64,000 bases of DNA, taken from positions 81,547,959 through 81,611,958 of the forward strand of contig NC_080579.1 in NCBI RefSeq assembly GCF_029962835.1, read 5' to 3'. How positions within the stretch are numbered: the first letter of the stretch is position 1; each line of letters starts with the position of its first letter. The DNA comes from Magnolia sinica (lineage: Eukaryota; Streptophyta; Magnoliopsida; Magnoliales; Magnoliaceae). The notes beneath the pieces are model-generated. The model did not search any database, was not told where the DNA came from, and was given only the letters and a program-made list of their open reading frames with translations. Positions 1-11,037 of the stretch are shown here, one piece after another. Position numbers and translations under genes: made by a program.

Positions 1-918
1 TTTTATTAACATTTTTTAATTACAAGAACACAAATACTGGCATGTCGGAGTATTTTCCAGCAGCAGTAGAGGACCCATGACTTCAGGTTCCATTCCCTCC
101 AGCTTCCCTTGAAATTGGTCTACCTAATGAAGACGGAACTCACAAAATTTTGTCTTCATTGGGTAGTTGAATTCAACCTCTATGTTGATGTAGCCGAATT
201 CATAGAATTTCTAAAATTCTAATAGAAGCTTCGTAGATTTTCTGAATTTATATAGTTTTGCGAACCTGGTGGAAACATAACAAGGAAGAGAAGAAGCAAA
301 GAGCCATCTAATCCTGGTGGTCAGTTTACCTCCGCTACTGTACACAAATTCGATGATCAAGACCGTTGATCTTGATCTTTCATGCAAGAGATAGAGACCC
401 ATTTCAAGTTTTTGACCGATGGGAAACAGGGCAGGAATGTAAGGTTTAGAAATGTCCAGAGACCTGAAAAACAGTGATATTACTTTTGTATGATAGTGGT
501 ATTGGTGTGGCTTTGGGAAGGGTAGAAACTGCAAACTAAGACCAGTGTATATTAACATTGCAATAGACATTTCTGAGTAACATTTGTTAGCTATAACTCT
601 AACCACATTTCACTGGAAGAAATCATTATCCTTCATGTCTATCTTATTTGTTGGGTTTAAATCTTCCATTTGCATTAAGGGCCTACCATTGGCGAAAAAG
701 AGACAGCATTTGATGGAAAAAATGGAAGGGCCATGATGCATTCGGTAGTACATCTGACGAGGAACAAAAAATGGATAGTACACGAGTTACAAGGGTAACC
801 AATAAGCATTTAGAATTCCAAACAAAGAAACAATGGTTTACTACTGCATAAATATATTTTTCGGCTCGAGAAGGCAACCATTACGAACTTTCTAGCCAAC
901 AACTTTTCAAAGCATTAC
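1..918. other. no recognised gene; probable intron or downstream part of the LanC-like gene
   Basis: I find no recognisable protein, RNA gene or repeat array here. A minus-strand reading frame of about 130 codons (211-606) has no family resemblance I can name. Because the LanC-like exon at 919-1019 reads toward lower coordinates and its next exon is not visible here, the stretch is most simply intron of that gene, with the rest beyond the left edge. That is inference. Confidence 0.4.
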
Positions 919-1019
919 CGCTTTGAACTGGGATAGGTAGTGGTTGAGCAGTGCATGATCCCCAGTGTTCTTTGCAGCCACGGCACCAATGGTGCACACA
1001 CCAGCCCGACCACAGATGA
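919..1019 (-). CDS. LanC-like protein (GCR2/LANCL family), internal exon
   Basis: This exon encodes about 34 residues, including ICGRAGVCTIGAVAAKN and LLNHYLSQFK, a close match to the conserved FICGRAGVCALGAVAAK block of plant LanC-like proteins (Arabidopsis GCR2/GCL). The block follows the first helical repeats of the (alpha/alpha) barrel in lanthionine-synthetase-C-like proteins. The borders are an acceptor TATATATAG just above 1019 and a donor GCG|GTAATG just below 919. The upstream exon (1370-1547) ends with one base of a codon and this exon begins with two, so the phases join exactly (GTC, valine). Plant LANCLs have been argued over as abscisic-acid receptors; their biochemical role is unsettled. 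No stop or frameshift is visible. Later exons would lie left of the window. It could also be a relic of two exons. Confidence 0.8.
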
Positions 1020-1369
1020 CTATATATACAAAGATGCACACAGTAAGCAACAAGATGATAATAGTGCAATACCCGTCAAGGTCAACCTTAAAACAAAATG
1101 CTCCTTCTAGAGGCTTCTTTCACGCACAATCCACAGCATATCCCAAGATCGTTTGTTATTACACCATATAGTCACCCAGGCAATGCATATTTTTTATTTT
1201 ATTTTGAAAGATCAATGCAGAGTTTTTCAATGATTTCTCATACTAAACATTCTTCAGAATCATTTTAGAGATAGCCGGGATATTGTGCCTATGCAAAGAT
1301 TCACATCAATCGAGTAAGATAGGTGAAAGATATACGAAATTAACTTAGAAAAAGATTCACACAAGTAAC

Positions 1370-1547
1370 CTGATTCTCGTGAAGCAGTATCACAAGCCCT
1401 CACAATTTCAATGCAGAGATTGAGATCATTCTTGTTCTTGGTGACTTCGTATGCTTTGAAAAGTAAGAATGCTGTCCCAAGGGAGCCAGTGTAGAGAGTG
1501 AAATCCCTGACACACCGTCCAGCCCGTACCCAAGTCTCCTTCACAAT
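1370..1547 (-). CDS. LanC-like protein (GCR2/LANCL family), upstream exon
   Basis: This 178-bp exon encodes IVKETWVRAGRCVRDFTLYT followed by GSLGTAFLLFKAYEVTKNKN and DLNLCIEIVRACDTASRES. It matches the plant LanC-like segment IVxETWGxxGxxVQDFTLYxGTLGTAFLLFKxYxVTxNxNDLxLCxEIVxACDxAS. The acceptor is TTTTTCAG just above 1547 and the donor TCAG|GTTACTTG is just below 1370. It is open throughout and joins the 919-1019 exon in phase across a 350-bp intron. The N-terminal exon (ending near ALDLKET in relatives) was not found up to about 5.7 kb. Either the first intron is very long and contains the ureide-permease exon at 3468-3606, or this is a fragment. Known of the family: zinc-site and active-site residues lie farther C-terminal, outside the window. 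Confidence 0.8.
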
Positions 1548-1793
1548 CTGAAAAATAAATAGGTAATGGGAATGATGTAAAGGCAGAAGTCACCAAGCCT
1601 TGAAAGTGAAATCCATTTTTCAGTACGAACAAATCTCAAGCTTTTTATGTCTGCATTCAATGAAAATGTGACCATCTAAATAAGGGGGTCACTAAGCCTG
1701 CAGGCATGTACAAGGCAGCTCATCTACATGCAATCATGGCATATTGGTACAAGATTCCCACTGTAACAATGCCTTGCCCAAAATATCCAACCG

Positions 1794-2034
1794 ATTCACT
1801 TATTATGCAGGCAATAGCCCACAGTTTATGAGACATTGATGGCTACAAAAACTAGGCAAGGTTTTGCTCCGCCATCTGCCTATTTCTAACATTGTGGCCT
1901 AACCAACTCGTTTGTTGAACCAGTTCATCAAAAAGGCCAGATCCATCTAATCGACGGCTTGGATCTTGTTCCCTCATGCTGAACTGAGACATGTAGTGGC
2001 TTGTGGATGGGAACCTTGTACATGTTAAAAATGG
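1794..2034. repeat. 241-bp direct repeat, left copy
   Basis: This matches 4884-5124 at equal length with about five substitutions by eye. Both copies start ATTCACTTATTATGCAGG and end GTACATGTTAAAAATGG. The pair brackets 2.85 kb that holds the lone ureide-permease exon. The ends are not TG..CA, so I do not call them LTRs. Just right of this copy, 2035-2091 contains the inverted form of the sequence that follows the other copy (the CTTTACTCAAGAGAGAAG motif), pointing to a small inversion. Confidence 0.85.
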
Positions 2035-2091
2035 TAATAAACTCCCATAAAATTTTTAGGAGTGAATCTTCTCTCTTGAGTAAAGCCATCC

Positions 2092-3467
2092 TCAAGTTCT
2101 AAAGGTAATAAACTCCCATATAGTTTCATACTTTTTCATCATTCCTCTCTATGGATTTTTCATGTTATTAGAATGGGAAAGAAGAAATAACCAGAACAAG
2201 GGAAGAGAGAGCTTTGATCGACATGAAACAAAGATACTAATCGTATGAGAAGTGCTTGACCTTTTTTTTTCTTATTAATTTTCTCAATGCAATAGGGAGA
2301 TCTGGAGTAATCAAGTGCATCTGGACAAGGAGGAGAACATTGACAACAATCGATGGCCCCCAATATCGCATGCTTAGATTTTCTCCAGTGAGATATTTTG
2401 AGTGGGACTTATTTGGGGGGGATCATTGGAAGAGGAAACAACTCATCTGGAGACTCGTTGTAAGAGAGATTCTCTTGTGAAGAACAATAAGGTACAAGAA
2501 ATGTGACATCTTTGGTAACAAACTTAAAAAAAGAAAAAAAGAAAAAAAGAGGACAATAGCAGTTATATCTTCTTTGAGTTTTGGCATATCCAAGAAAGAC
2601 ACTCTTTTAGAAGAAATTTGGTCAAAAGCTTGAGTTCTACAACAAGTTTTGTGACTGATATGTATAATCATCTATATACATTTTCCCACAACATCTTATG
2701 AGGAGCTTTTACTTGATATAGTCTACATGTGACACTTTTGGGATGGTGAGCAGATTTCAATGATCCTATAGCAGTAACATACATGAGTTAATAAAAAAAA
2801 AATGGTCCACGAATAAAACTGAGAATAATCAAACTACACATACGAAATTCAAAGGGACACTATAAGAGAGGAAGCCTCAAAATCCCAAATGACAAGAGGA
2901 AACCAAATTCACAAGAGATACATTTTGACTGCACTCTCACAATGAGAGCATTAAAATAACATCTTTATGAAGAGGGGATATGCAAAAATGAAACCGACTA
3001 GCACAAAACCACTCATAAATAGTCTACCCATGAAACTAGCATTTCTAGATTAAAGATGAGTTTGATTCTTCAATTGACATAGACACAATGTCCATGTTAA
3101 ATCAGTTTTTCCATGTTATCCGTACTACCTAGAGTTCAGTACCATCTCATCAGTTTAATAACTGATATGTGGGCTGAATTTTAAAAAAAAAAAAAAAATT
3201 TTAAAAAAAAAGAAAAAAAAAAAGAGAAAGAAGAAAAAAAGAGAGAGCTCAGACCATTACAGGGTAACCATATTTGGAGATATATATCAAAATGGAAGAA
3301 CTAGTCTAGTTTTGCAAGATTTCACCAATTCTCTAGATTTACGACTTCATATTTACAAAATATGAAATCCATAGCATGAAAATTTAGCACAAAATGGAAT
3401 CAAGTTATATCTTTTCAGCCATGGAAGTGTTATGACGAAACTATATAGCAGTTTGAGTCATAGATAC
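2092..3467. other. non-coding stretch with A-rich tracts
   Basis: It holds AT-rich sequence and a strongly A-rich run near 3180-3245, with no recognised gene, exon or terminal-repeat element. The next downstream ureide-permease exon (coding TTLNYFLDD in relatives) should lie here if the gene were intact, and I do not see it. Confidence 0.5.
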
Positions 3468-3606
3468 CTATAACAACTGTTATGCTTGAAGTGATGACCT
3501 CGGTCACTGATAGACCAACGAAAGCCCAAGCATACTGAGTAGATAGGTTCCCAAGGCTAAGAACTATCCCGCCAGCCATTGCAAACAAAACAGAGGGCCA
3601 ATTGTC
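3468..3606 (-). pseudogene. UPS: ureide permease (UPS family), single isolated exon
   Basis: The exon reads DNWPSVLFAMAGGIVLSLGN, then LSTQYAWAFVGLSVTEVITS and SITVVIG. This is almost word for word a conserved segment of plant ureide permeases, ten-helix transporters for allantoin and other oxo-heterocycles. Acceptor GATGCAG lies just above 3606 and donor ATAG|GTATCT just below 3468; at 139 bp it ends one base into a codon, as expected before TTLNYFLDD. The exon itself is undamaged. No neighbouring UPS exon is seen within 1 kb on either side, and it sits between two 241-bp direct repeats. It is therefore most likely a captured or duplicated exon, although very long introns could also explain it. 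Confidence 0.75.
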
Positions 3607-3691
3607 CTGCATCAGCCACCAAATTTGTACTTTAGAGGGTAAAATGACATGTTCTGTCCCTATTCATGTTTAACATAAGAGTAATGGGAAA

Positions 3692-3823
3692 GTAAGATCT
3701 AAGGAGATAAGTGGAAAAGTAATAAAGAGGATCTTTGTGGCTCCATTTATCAGACGGACCACAGTGGGTAGGTAAGAAGTAAGGAGATCGGTGGAAGAGT
3801 AATAAAGAGGATCTTTGTGGTAC
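3692..3823. repeat. two-unit tandem repeat, about 80 bp
   Basis: GTAAGATCTAAGGAGAT at 3692 recurs as GTAAGAAGTAAGGAGAT at 3772, and both units run on through AATAAAGAGGATCTTTGTGG. A further short motif, GCATGTTTATGTTGCA, is doubled just downstream (about 3867 and 3923). There is no coding role visible. Confidence 0.7.
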
Positions 3824-4394
3824 ACATTCCATGTGTACAAGATCCTGTCCATTCATCAGATGGGCAGCATGTTTATGTTGCAGAAATTAGGCTGCTCCAC
3901 TCATGACTCGTCTGGTGGGAAGCATGTTTATGTTGCACAATTGAATGTTTTCTCGTACTGTTGCCTTATAGATAAGTGGTCCAGCCTGATTTTTGGGCCA
4001 GTGAATGTATGTGGTGAGCCCGCCCAACGAATGGTCAGGGTATTGAATAGATGTGCTGCGAAGATCGTCTTCACTCTCTTCTTCACATTTGTCGAAAACC
4101 TTTTCATACCATGAACAAAATGCATCTCAATTGATGTAATTTGAGGACTATAAAAGAAAAGGATATACAAATTCAACAGAAAATTGGCCATGGCAGCCGG
4201 TGACAATCGACTGGAAAAAGAGCATTCATTGTTCTACTGAAGGGTATTTCTCATAAAGACCATCCAATTTCAGGAGCTGAGGATCATGCATCATGCTTAT
4301 GTTCAAAACATGTTTTGGAATTCTGTTAAGGCCATAGCTAATGAGATATTTACACCTTTCACTGATAGGATATATTTGCATTCAGAGATATGTT

Positions 4395-4439
4395 AAGGCT
4401 CATATTTTAGGCTGCATCCAATAATAAAATATGAGCCTT
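4395..4439. repeat. perfect 15-bp inverted repeat with 15-nt loop, followed by T run
   Basis: AAGGCTCATATTTTA at 4395-4409 is exactly complementary to TAAAATATGAGCCTT at 4425-4439, and a run of T follows. It could fold as a hairpin in RNA or be the remnant of a very small terminal-inverted-repeat element. The function is unknown. Confidence 0.8.
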
Positions 4440-4883
4440 TTTTCCTCACCAGATACAGTTAACATGAATGTGGCAGACGCTTGTATATTTACGCCATCTA
4501 ACACAACCATTCGTATAACCATGAATGAAAGCATCATTGATTTTGCAATAGTTCATTACCAATAAATTGAAGAAAAACATTCATATCCTTCTCTTAGATG
4601 ACATAAAGCTAGAGAATATTGTAGTCCAATATCTATTAACAGATCATTTGTCAATAGACAGTTACCCTCTGCTGTGCACAGAGTGCGGAAAGATGGTCTG
4701 ATTGATATAAGGATATATACGTGTTCCATGGCACCTATAATTGTACAAACTTACCAATTTACTAGCCACATGTGGACACTTGGATGGTCCAATGCCAATC
4801 TAGACCGTCCATTCATTGTAGAACTCCCTACACAGTGCCACCATGTAAAAATCACACCGGTAGGATGTCCTAAGTTCCTTGCC

Positions 4884-5124
4884 ATTCACTTATTATGCAG
4901 GCAATAGGCCACAGTTTATGAGACATTGATGGCTACAAAAACTAGGCAAGGTTTTGCTCCGCCATCTGCCTATTTCTAACATTGTGGCCTAACCAACTCG
5001 TTTGTTGAACCAGATCATCAAAAAGGCCAGACCCATCTAATCAACGGCTTGGATCTTGTTCCCTCATGCTGAACTGAGACATGTGGTGGCTTGTGGATGG
5101 GAACCTTGTACATGTTAAAAATGG
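4884..5124. repeat. 241-bp direct repeat, right copy
   Basis: This is the partner of 1794-2034 in the same orientation. It is followed by CTTTACTCAAGAGAGAAG and then a second partial copy of its own interior (ATCATCAAAAAGGCCAGACC near 5140), as expected from template switching or local rearrangement. Confidence 0.85.
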
Positions 5125-5775
5125 CTTTACTCAAGAGAGAAGATCATCAAAAAGGCCAGACCCATTCTCTTTTCTTTCTTTTTTTTTTGTATCAAAGTCA
5201 CCATTTCTAAATGTGGTAAATGTGTATGAAATCCGAAACAATCATCCGGTGGCGTTGCTTAAATGGACCATATATACCCATAAAAAACAACAAAAGACCC
5301 ATAAAAACAACAGAAAATGAAAAATACCCAGATTATAATTAATCCAGTAACATTATCTCAGCACATTCCAAATACAAAACCCATAAAATCAACAAAATAA
5401 AAAAAAAAACGATAAATACCCAGAACATAATTCATCCATATCAAGCAACCAACACAAAAATCCAAACATGACGTGCTCGAAAAAGCAAAAAAAGAAAAAG
5501 AAATCTCGAAAACTACTGTTCTTCGATCCAAACAATAATAAGAAGCAGAAATCGCAACATAAATGAGAAAAAAAAAACCTAAAAATTTCTCCTATCATTT
5601 CAAATTCGAAAACAAACCCAACAAAGGAAATGAGAATCAAAGCAGTATCTGGTGATTTTAGCTTACCTGAGAGAGAGAGAGAGAGACAGAGAGAGAGATT
5701 TGCCATTAAAAACCCAACGTAGGGTCCGTGGACATCATTAAAAACTTCCTAGGGTCCAATGTAAGGTTTATTTGC
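5125..5775. other. AT-rich DNA without recognised gene
   Basis: It is A/T-rich with short GA runs near 5670-5700. The minus-strand frame of about 105 codons over 5389-5706 is phenylalanine- and leucine-rich low-complexity translation and has no family resemblance. Confidence 0.5.
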
Positions 5776-6135
5776 CATCCAACCCTAAATCCCTAAATCC
5801 CCAAATCCCTAAATCGGTATTGAGATTGAGAGAGATTGAGAGAGAGAGAGAGAGATACCTCACGGTTAACCGAGCTTCAAAGAGAGAGAGAGAGGGCGTG
5901 CGTGGGTAGGGCGCTCGGCAATGGTCAGCAAGAGAGAGATCAGAGAGAGAGGAATAGAGATACACACAGAGAGAGAGAGAGAGAGAAGATAGAGGATGCG
6001 AGAGAGACAGAGAGGGGACAGGGTCGAGAGATCAGAGAGAGAGGAAGAGAGTCAGCGAGAGAGAGGAGGGAGAGGATGCGTGAGCGCTGGGAGAGGATGG
6101 GCGAGAGAGACAGAGAGAGAGAGAGAGGGAGTGGC
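5776..6135. repeat. CCCTAAA-like motif run followed by long GA-rich microsatellite
   Basis: Four to five copies of CCCTAAAT/CCCCAAAT (5780-5815) are followed by an imperfect (GA)n block to about 6135. The start of the block reappears in inverse orientation at 43060-43195 (CAATCTCTCTCAATCTC next to GGGATTTGGGGATTTAGG). Long translations on both strands here are microsatellite artefacts. Confidence 0.75.
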
Positions 6136-6159
6136 GTTGGAGACGCCCTACTTTGACTG

Positions 6160-8320
6160 ACGTCACCAAGTTTTGTGGGCCCCACTATGTTGTATTTGTT
6201 ATATCCACACCGTCCATCTATTTTGAGATATCATTTTAAGCCATGAGCCAGAGAATGAGGCAGATATAAATCTGTAGTGGACCCCACTATAGAAAACAGC
6301 GGGAGAGTGATTCCCACTGTTGAACCTATCTTAAGGCCCCATCGTAATGATTATTTGAAATCTAACTTGTTCAGAAGTTATAAAATATATGAAGGGAAAA
6401 CATAAATATCACCTTGATATAAAAATTTTGTGGCCTTAAGAAGTTTTTAACGGTGGGCGTCACTGTCCCACTGTTTTCTGTGCTGGGGTTCATTGGAGCT
6501 TTGGATATAACTCATGCTTTGGATTTTGCCCTAAAATGATCTCTCCAAGTGGATGGAAGGTATGGATATAAAACATACATCATGGTGAAATTAGAGGTAT
6601 ATAAATCTCAGGTGGACCACACCACATGAAAACAATAGTTATTGGTAATCCATCATTAAAATCGTCATAAGGAAAACTGTACTGTTTATTTGACATCCAA
6701 TCTGTTTATTAGGTCATATAGGCCTAGATGAAAGGGAAAAACAAAAATCATCTCGATCCAAGACTTTCATGGCCCCCCAAAATGTTTTAAATGGTTGATG
6801 CTCATTCAACACTGTTTCCTGTAATGTGGCCCTTTTCATATTGGGATATGCCTCATTTTTTGTCTCATGCCGTAAGATGATCTTTAAAAATAGATGGATG
6901 GCATGGATTAAACACATACATCATGGGGCCCGCAGAGCACCAACCACCAATCATTGGATGGTGTCAGGGGGAGTAGCCAATCTGTTCCCCTTATTTGTGG
7001 TATAGTCCATTTAATCTTTGGATATGATTCATTTTTTAGAAAATTCTTTAAAATGATCTCGAAAAATGGATGAACAGCGTGGGTCAATCTCGAATTTTCG
7101 GTAAATTCGAAAGTCAAGTGGACCATGCCACTTGAAACAGTGTGGAATAATGACTTCAACTGTTGATACCTTCCATGGGTCCACAGTAATTTTATTTGAC
7201 ATCCAACATGTTCATTATCTGTTAACATAGATTAATGGAGTGGATAAAATAAATAAAAAATGGTGGGCCCCACAGAGTTTACTCTAGTAAGGGTAATGAT
7301 GAGTTCTTTTATTTGACATCCATCAAGTTCTTTTATATTATTGATAAACAATTTCCATTCACAATACCAAACCTAAATCATGGACGTTCTTGATCATCAA
7401 ATCATCTTGGCATATGGGCCCTAGTGGGGCAATGCATAGACAAATGATGTGGTTAATGCAAACAGCCAATGTATAGTTCAAGTACAACCATTTTTTTCAT
7501 GGATCAAGTCTAAGTCCTCCTACACTTAGACTCAACCTATTAAAACTATTTGCAGACATCCTAAAAAATATAAAAGCACTTGGTGGGGCCCACATGAGTT
7601 TTGAATGCGGCTGAAACTCATTAGCCGCATACTAAAAAAGATATTGGGCATATTAAGATTGATCAACAATTTCAGTGAATTTTAATTTAAACATTTGAAG
7701 TTATTTACTCTTCAATTTGAATTAATTAGATTGTCCAAAAATAATTAAAGGTTGTTTATAATATCAAAAATACATGAATGAATAGAAAACACAAACATCA
7801 GCTTAATCTAAAACTTCTATGGCCTACATGAAATTTTAAATGGTAGAGGTTCAATCACACCACTTCCTGTGGTGTGGTCCACTTGAGCTTTGGATATGCT
7901 TCCTTTTTGTTCTTCAGACTGAAAATTTGAGATTAACCCACACTATTCATCCATTTTTCGAGATCATTTTATAGAATTATTCAAAAAATGAATCATATCC
8001 AAATATTAAATGGAGCACACCACAAATAAGGGGAACGGATTGACTACTCCCCTACACCATCCAATGGCTGGTGGTTGGTGTTGTGTGGGCCTCACCATGA
8101 TTTTTAATCCCTGGGCCCACCATGGAATGGTGCATCTAACTGATGGGGTAGATGTTTGCTTCTTTTTTTTATTTATTATTATTTTTTATTTTTTAAATCT
8201 ACTATAATCTAAAATGATATAATAAAAAAAAATGGATGGACATTATGGATATAATTCATACATTTCTCCAAATTGATAGATGGTGTGGATACAAAACACA
8301 CATCATGGTAGAACCCATAT
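6160..8320. mobile_element. nested cluster of MITE-like elements with GTGGGCCCCAC core
   Basis: Several overlapping, partly inverted pieces share the motifs TGTGGGCCCCAC, CCACACCGTCCATC, ATGGATGGACGGTGTGG and CCATCCAATCTGTTCATAAGG. A segment around 6926-7130 recurs in inverted orientation at about 7876-8110, each next to a GGGGAACGGATTGACTACTC-like end. No transposase is encoded. They look like non-autonomous Mutator-like MITEs nested in one another; the individual borders are too eroded to place. Confidence 0.6.
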
Positions 8321-8862
8321 AAACAAATTAGCTATTCCCCTTGCCACCAGCCAATGGCTGGTGGTCGGTGCTCCGTGGACCCTACCATGATGTATGTATT
8401 CCACGAGGTTCATATATTTTTCTATATCATTTTATGATATGAGATGAAAAAATGAGGTATATCCCAATCTAAAGTGGACCACATTAGAGGAAACGGTGTT
8501 AATTGAACGTTGACCATTAAATTTTTCAAGGGGCCATAAAAGTTTTGGATCAAGCTGATCTTTGTTTTTTTTTTTTTTCCCTTCATTTGGGTCGGTATGA
8601 CCTAATCAACAGATTGGATGTCAAATAAATAGTAGAATGTGCCTTAGGAGGATTTTAACGGTGGATATCCAATCACTATTCTTTTCCTGTGGTGTGGTCC
8701 ACCTGATATTTATATCTCTCTAATTTTTAGGATCAAGCCCTAAAATGATATATAACAATGGATGAACGGAATGGATGAAAAACATACATCATTGTGGGGC
8801 CCACAGAGCACCGACCACCAGCCACCAGGCTGGTGGCAGGGAGAGTGGCCAATCCGTTTCGC
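8321..8862. mobile_element. MULE-type MITE of the GGAAACGG family, eroded ends
   Basis: The left end reads AATTAGCTATTCCCC then ACCAGCCAATGGCTGGTGGT. The right end is the inverse, GCACCGACCACCAGCCACC and then GTGGCCAATCCGTTTCGC. The layout and length (about 540 bp) match the cleaner copies at 24567-25101 and 55283-55817, where 9-bp target duplications are visible. There is no coding capacity. Confidence 0.65.
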
Positions 8863-8953
8863 ATTTTCACTTATCCTGAGAGAGGGAAACCAAAAACCCC
8901 TCCCGCCTGAAACGCCCTAACCCTAATCCCTCTCTCTCTCTCTACTTCTTGCA

Positions 8954-9183
8954 ATGAAAAGAGGGAGAAAATGGCATGGAAGATCCATTCCATTCCCTTC
9001 ATTCTCTCGCTCTGTCCTTCTCTCTCATTCCCACAGATGCCTTCATACACAACTCCTCGGGCCTGAGATTCATGAGCAGGGCAACACTTTCGTCGTCCAT
9101 GGAGGCAGTGAATGCCTCTACGCCACCTCCATTTCTACCCACAACAGAAGTTTCACAGCGGGCAACAATGATTCTTATATACG
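8954..9183 (+). CDS. possible first exon, unrecognised
   Basis: An ATG at 8954 or 8976 follows a pyrimidine-rich leader ending CTCTCTCTCTACTTCTTGCA, and an open frame runs to a plausible donor ATACG|GTAATTCC. Two plus-strand frames and one minus-strand frame are open over the same bases, so the reading frame cannot be decided. None of the translations resembles a family I know. Downstream exons are not evident. The GC content is higher than the surroundings. It may be a real first exon, a captured exon or chance. Confidence 0.25.
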
Positions 9184-10219
9184 GTAATTCCATCTATAAC
9201 CCTCGATCCTCTTCGGATTATTCCAGGCTATGCTGCAAATGCTGCCTTGGCACACGTGTGAGTGATCTAGGATGCCGATTGAGTGGTCCTGTGGTGTGTA
9301 TATTGGGATGGACCGTTCATCATGTGAATGATGTGTGCATGTTGAGTGTAGGTCGTTGGTTGTGATTTTCTTTTAGGGACGTGCAGGTGTGCCAGTAGAT
9401 TTTCAGGCTGAGGGGCATTTCTCATGTGCCTGTTGCGTGAACGCTTCAGATCTGACACGGTTTTGAAAATGGAGCATTTGGGATTACTATTCCCCGGTTT
9501 TGCATTTTTCAATTGTATTGATAGATAGGATAATTCTTTAAACCCTCAACTTTCCTGATGGTTAGTCTAACCCCAAGAGAAATTAAACTTTTGAACAGGG
9601 CCAGCACGGTTAGTTCAAGATCTGGCCCAAAACCAACCTAAGCCTCTCAATGACATCTCAAAAGGCATATTGATGTGGAACAATTGGAGTTAAACTACGA
9701 GAATGTCTTTTTTCTCTCCTTTCTTTCAACCCATTTAGTTTAGCTTTAAAAAAAGAGAATATAATTATCAGTTTGATGTTTAAACTTCCAAGATTATGCC
9801 TCAAAAATTGATACTTGATTCACTATGATTAAACTTCCAAGATTATGGCACAAAATTGATACTTGATTCACTTGTGACAGTATAAACTAAAGAAAAAAAT
9901 GGTGCAATCAAAGGGCTAATTCATCTTGCCAGATAAAATTGATTTCATCTAAGTTTTGCTAACAATAGTTATTATGTACTAGAGAACATAGTTTTATGGA
10001 TTATGGGTTATTGAGATTATTTTCAATCCTTGTTAACATCTCTAGAAAATAATTTGGGTTAAATGAGATTAACCCATTTTTAGGTGGCAACCAAACAGGG
10101 TCCTGACATGGTCATATTATAGGTATCTAGTACTTGTGTATAGTAACCCTCAAAATTCATAAAACAGATCTACAGCCCTTAAATTTCACGTTGTTCTGAC
10201 TGCCATTGTACGTGGTAAA
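9184..10219. other. intergenic; short tandem duplication at 9781-9880
   Basis: The only structure seen is a two-unit direct repeat of about 50 bp around AAACTTCCAAGATTATG with TTGATACTTGATTCACT. No gene is recognised. Confidence 0.6.
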
Positions 10220-10261
10220 CACTACAACAAAATTCATAATGACAATCACGTTGAAACCTTC

Positions 10262-10400
10262 CTACAACCCATTGTGATGGTTGATTGCTATCCAACCTGT
10301 TCATAAGGTTACATAGACATGGAAGAAGGGCCATAACTTTTGTGGCCCCCCAAAGAAGTTTTCGACTGTTGGTTTTTTATCCTACTGTGAGGTCCACTTA
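10262..10400. mobile_element. truncated MITE fragment
   Basis: The motifs ATCCAACCTGTTCATAAGG and CCTACTGTGAGGTCCACTT place it with the same MITE superfamily as the 6-8 kb cluster. It abuts the putative CACTA left end and may have replaced its subterminal repeats. Confidence 0.5.
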
Positions 10401-10981
10401 ATAGCTCATATTATAGCTGTAGACATTTGAGCTTGGATGTGATGTTTGCTTGAATTTACTTTTTTCAACATATATTCATGATTTGGTTTATTACTTTCGA
10501 ATTTTATTGAAATTTAGATGTGTTATGCTTTATTGCTTTCTGTGGAAACATGGATTGGAATGGTTTAGATATGAGTGAGTATGATTAGCTAGCATCATAG
10601 TATCATAAGGTTTGTTAGTTTTGTTAGTTTTGCCAAATTGGATCTAGAAATGACCTACCAAATTGTCTTTATTTGTATAAGCATGGACGGTGGAGATCAT
10701 TTGGTGTTTTCACTTCATGGAAATTAATGAAGTGTTCACTTTGTAGTAGAATTCCTCTTCATGTATTAGCTGCATTGCATTGGTAGGAATTTTATTCAAT
10801 TGATGTTGTTCTTATTTTTGTTTTGGTGGGACAACAATTGGAAAGAAGCATTCCATGATTGGTGTTGTTGTGTAGCTTTTCTTCCATAGTTTTCAAAGAA
10901 GAAGAAACTTCACTGGTTTGAGCTGGAGTAACTCTTTTGGAGGGTTTGAGATTAGCAAAATATTCTTTTGGCAGGAAAGCA

Positions 10982-10985
<4 letters not shown>

Positions 10986-11034
<49 letters not shown>
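10986..11034. repeat. (CT)n microsatellite
   Basis: A pure CT run of about 48 bases. Confidence 0.95.

Positions 11035-11037
<3 letters not shown>

Noticed and set aside
1794-5124. An LTR element defined by the 241-bp direct repeats
   Set aside because: The repeats lack TG..CA ends, a primer-binding site and a polypurine tract, and the interior has no retroelement domain.
5836-6185. Arg/Glu-rich and Leu/Ser-rich open frames of about 80-106 codons (also 42825-43123 and 63155-63593)
   Set aside because: GA/CT microsatellite translations, open in several frames at once.
8999-9193. Minus-strand frame reading like a protein (SMDDESVALLMNLRPEELCM)
   Set aside because: It overlaps the equally open plus-strand frames with a better leader and donor; neither could be verified, so only a low-confidence plus-strand exon is listed.
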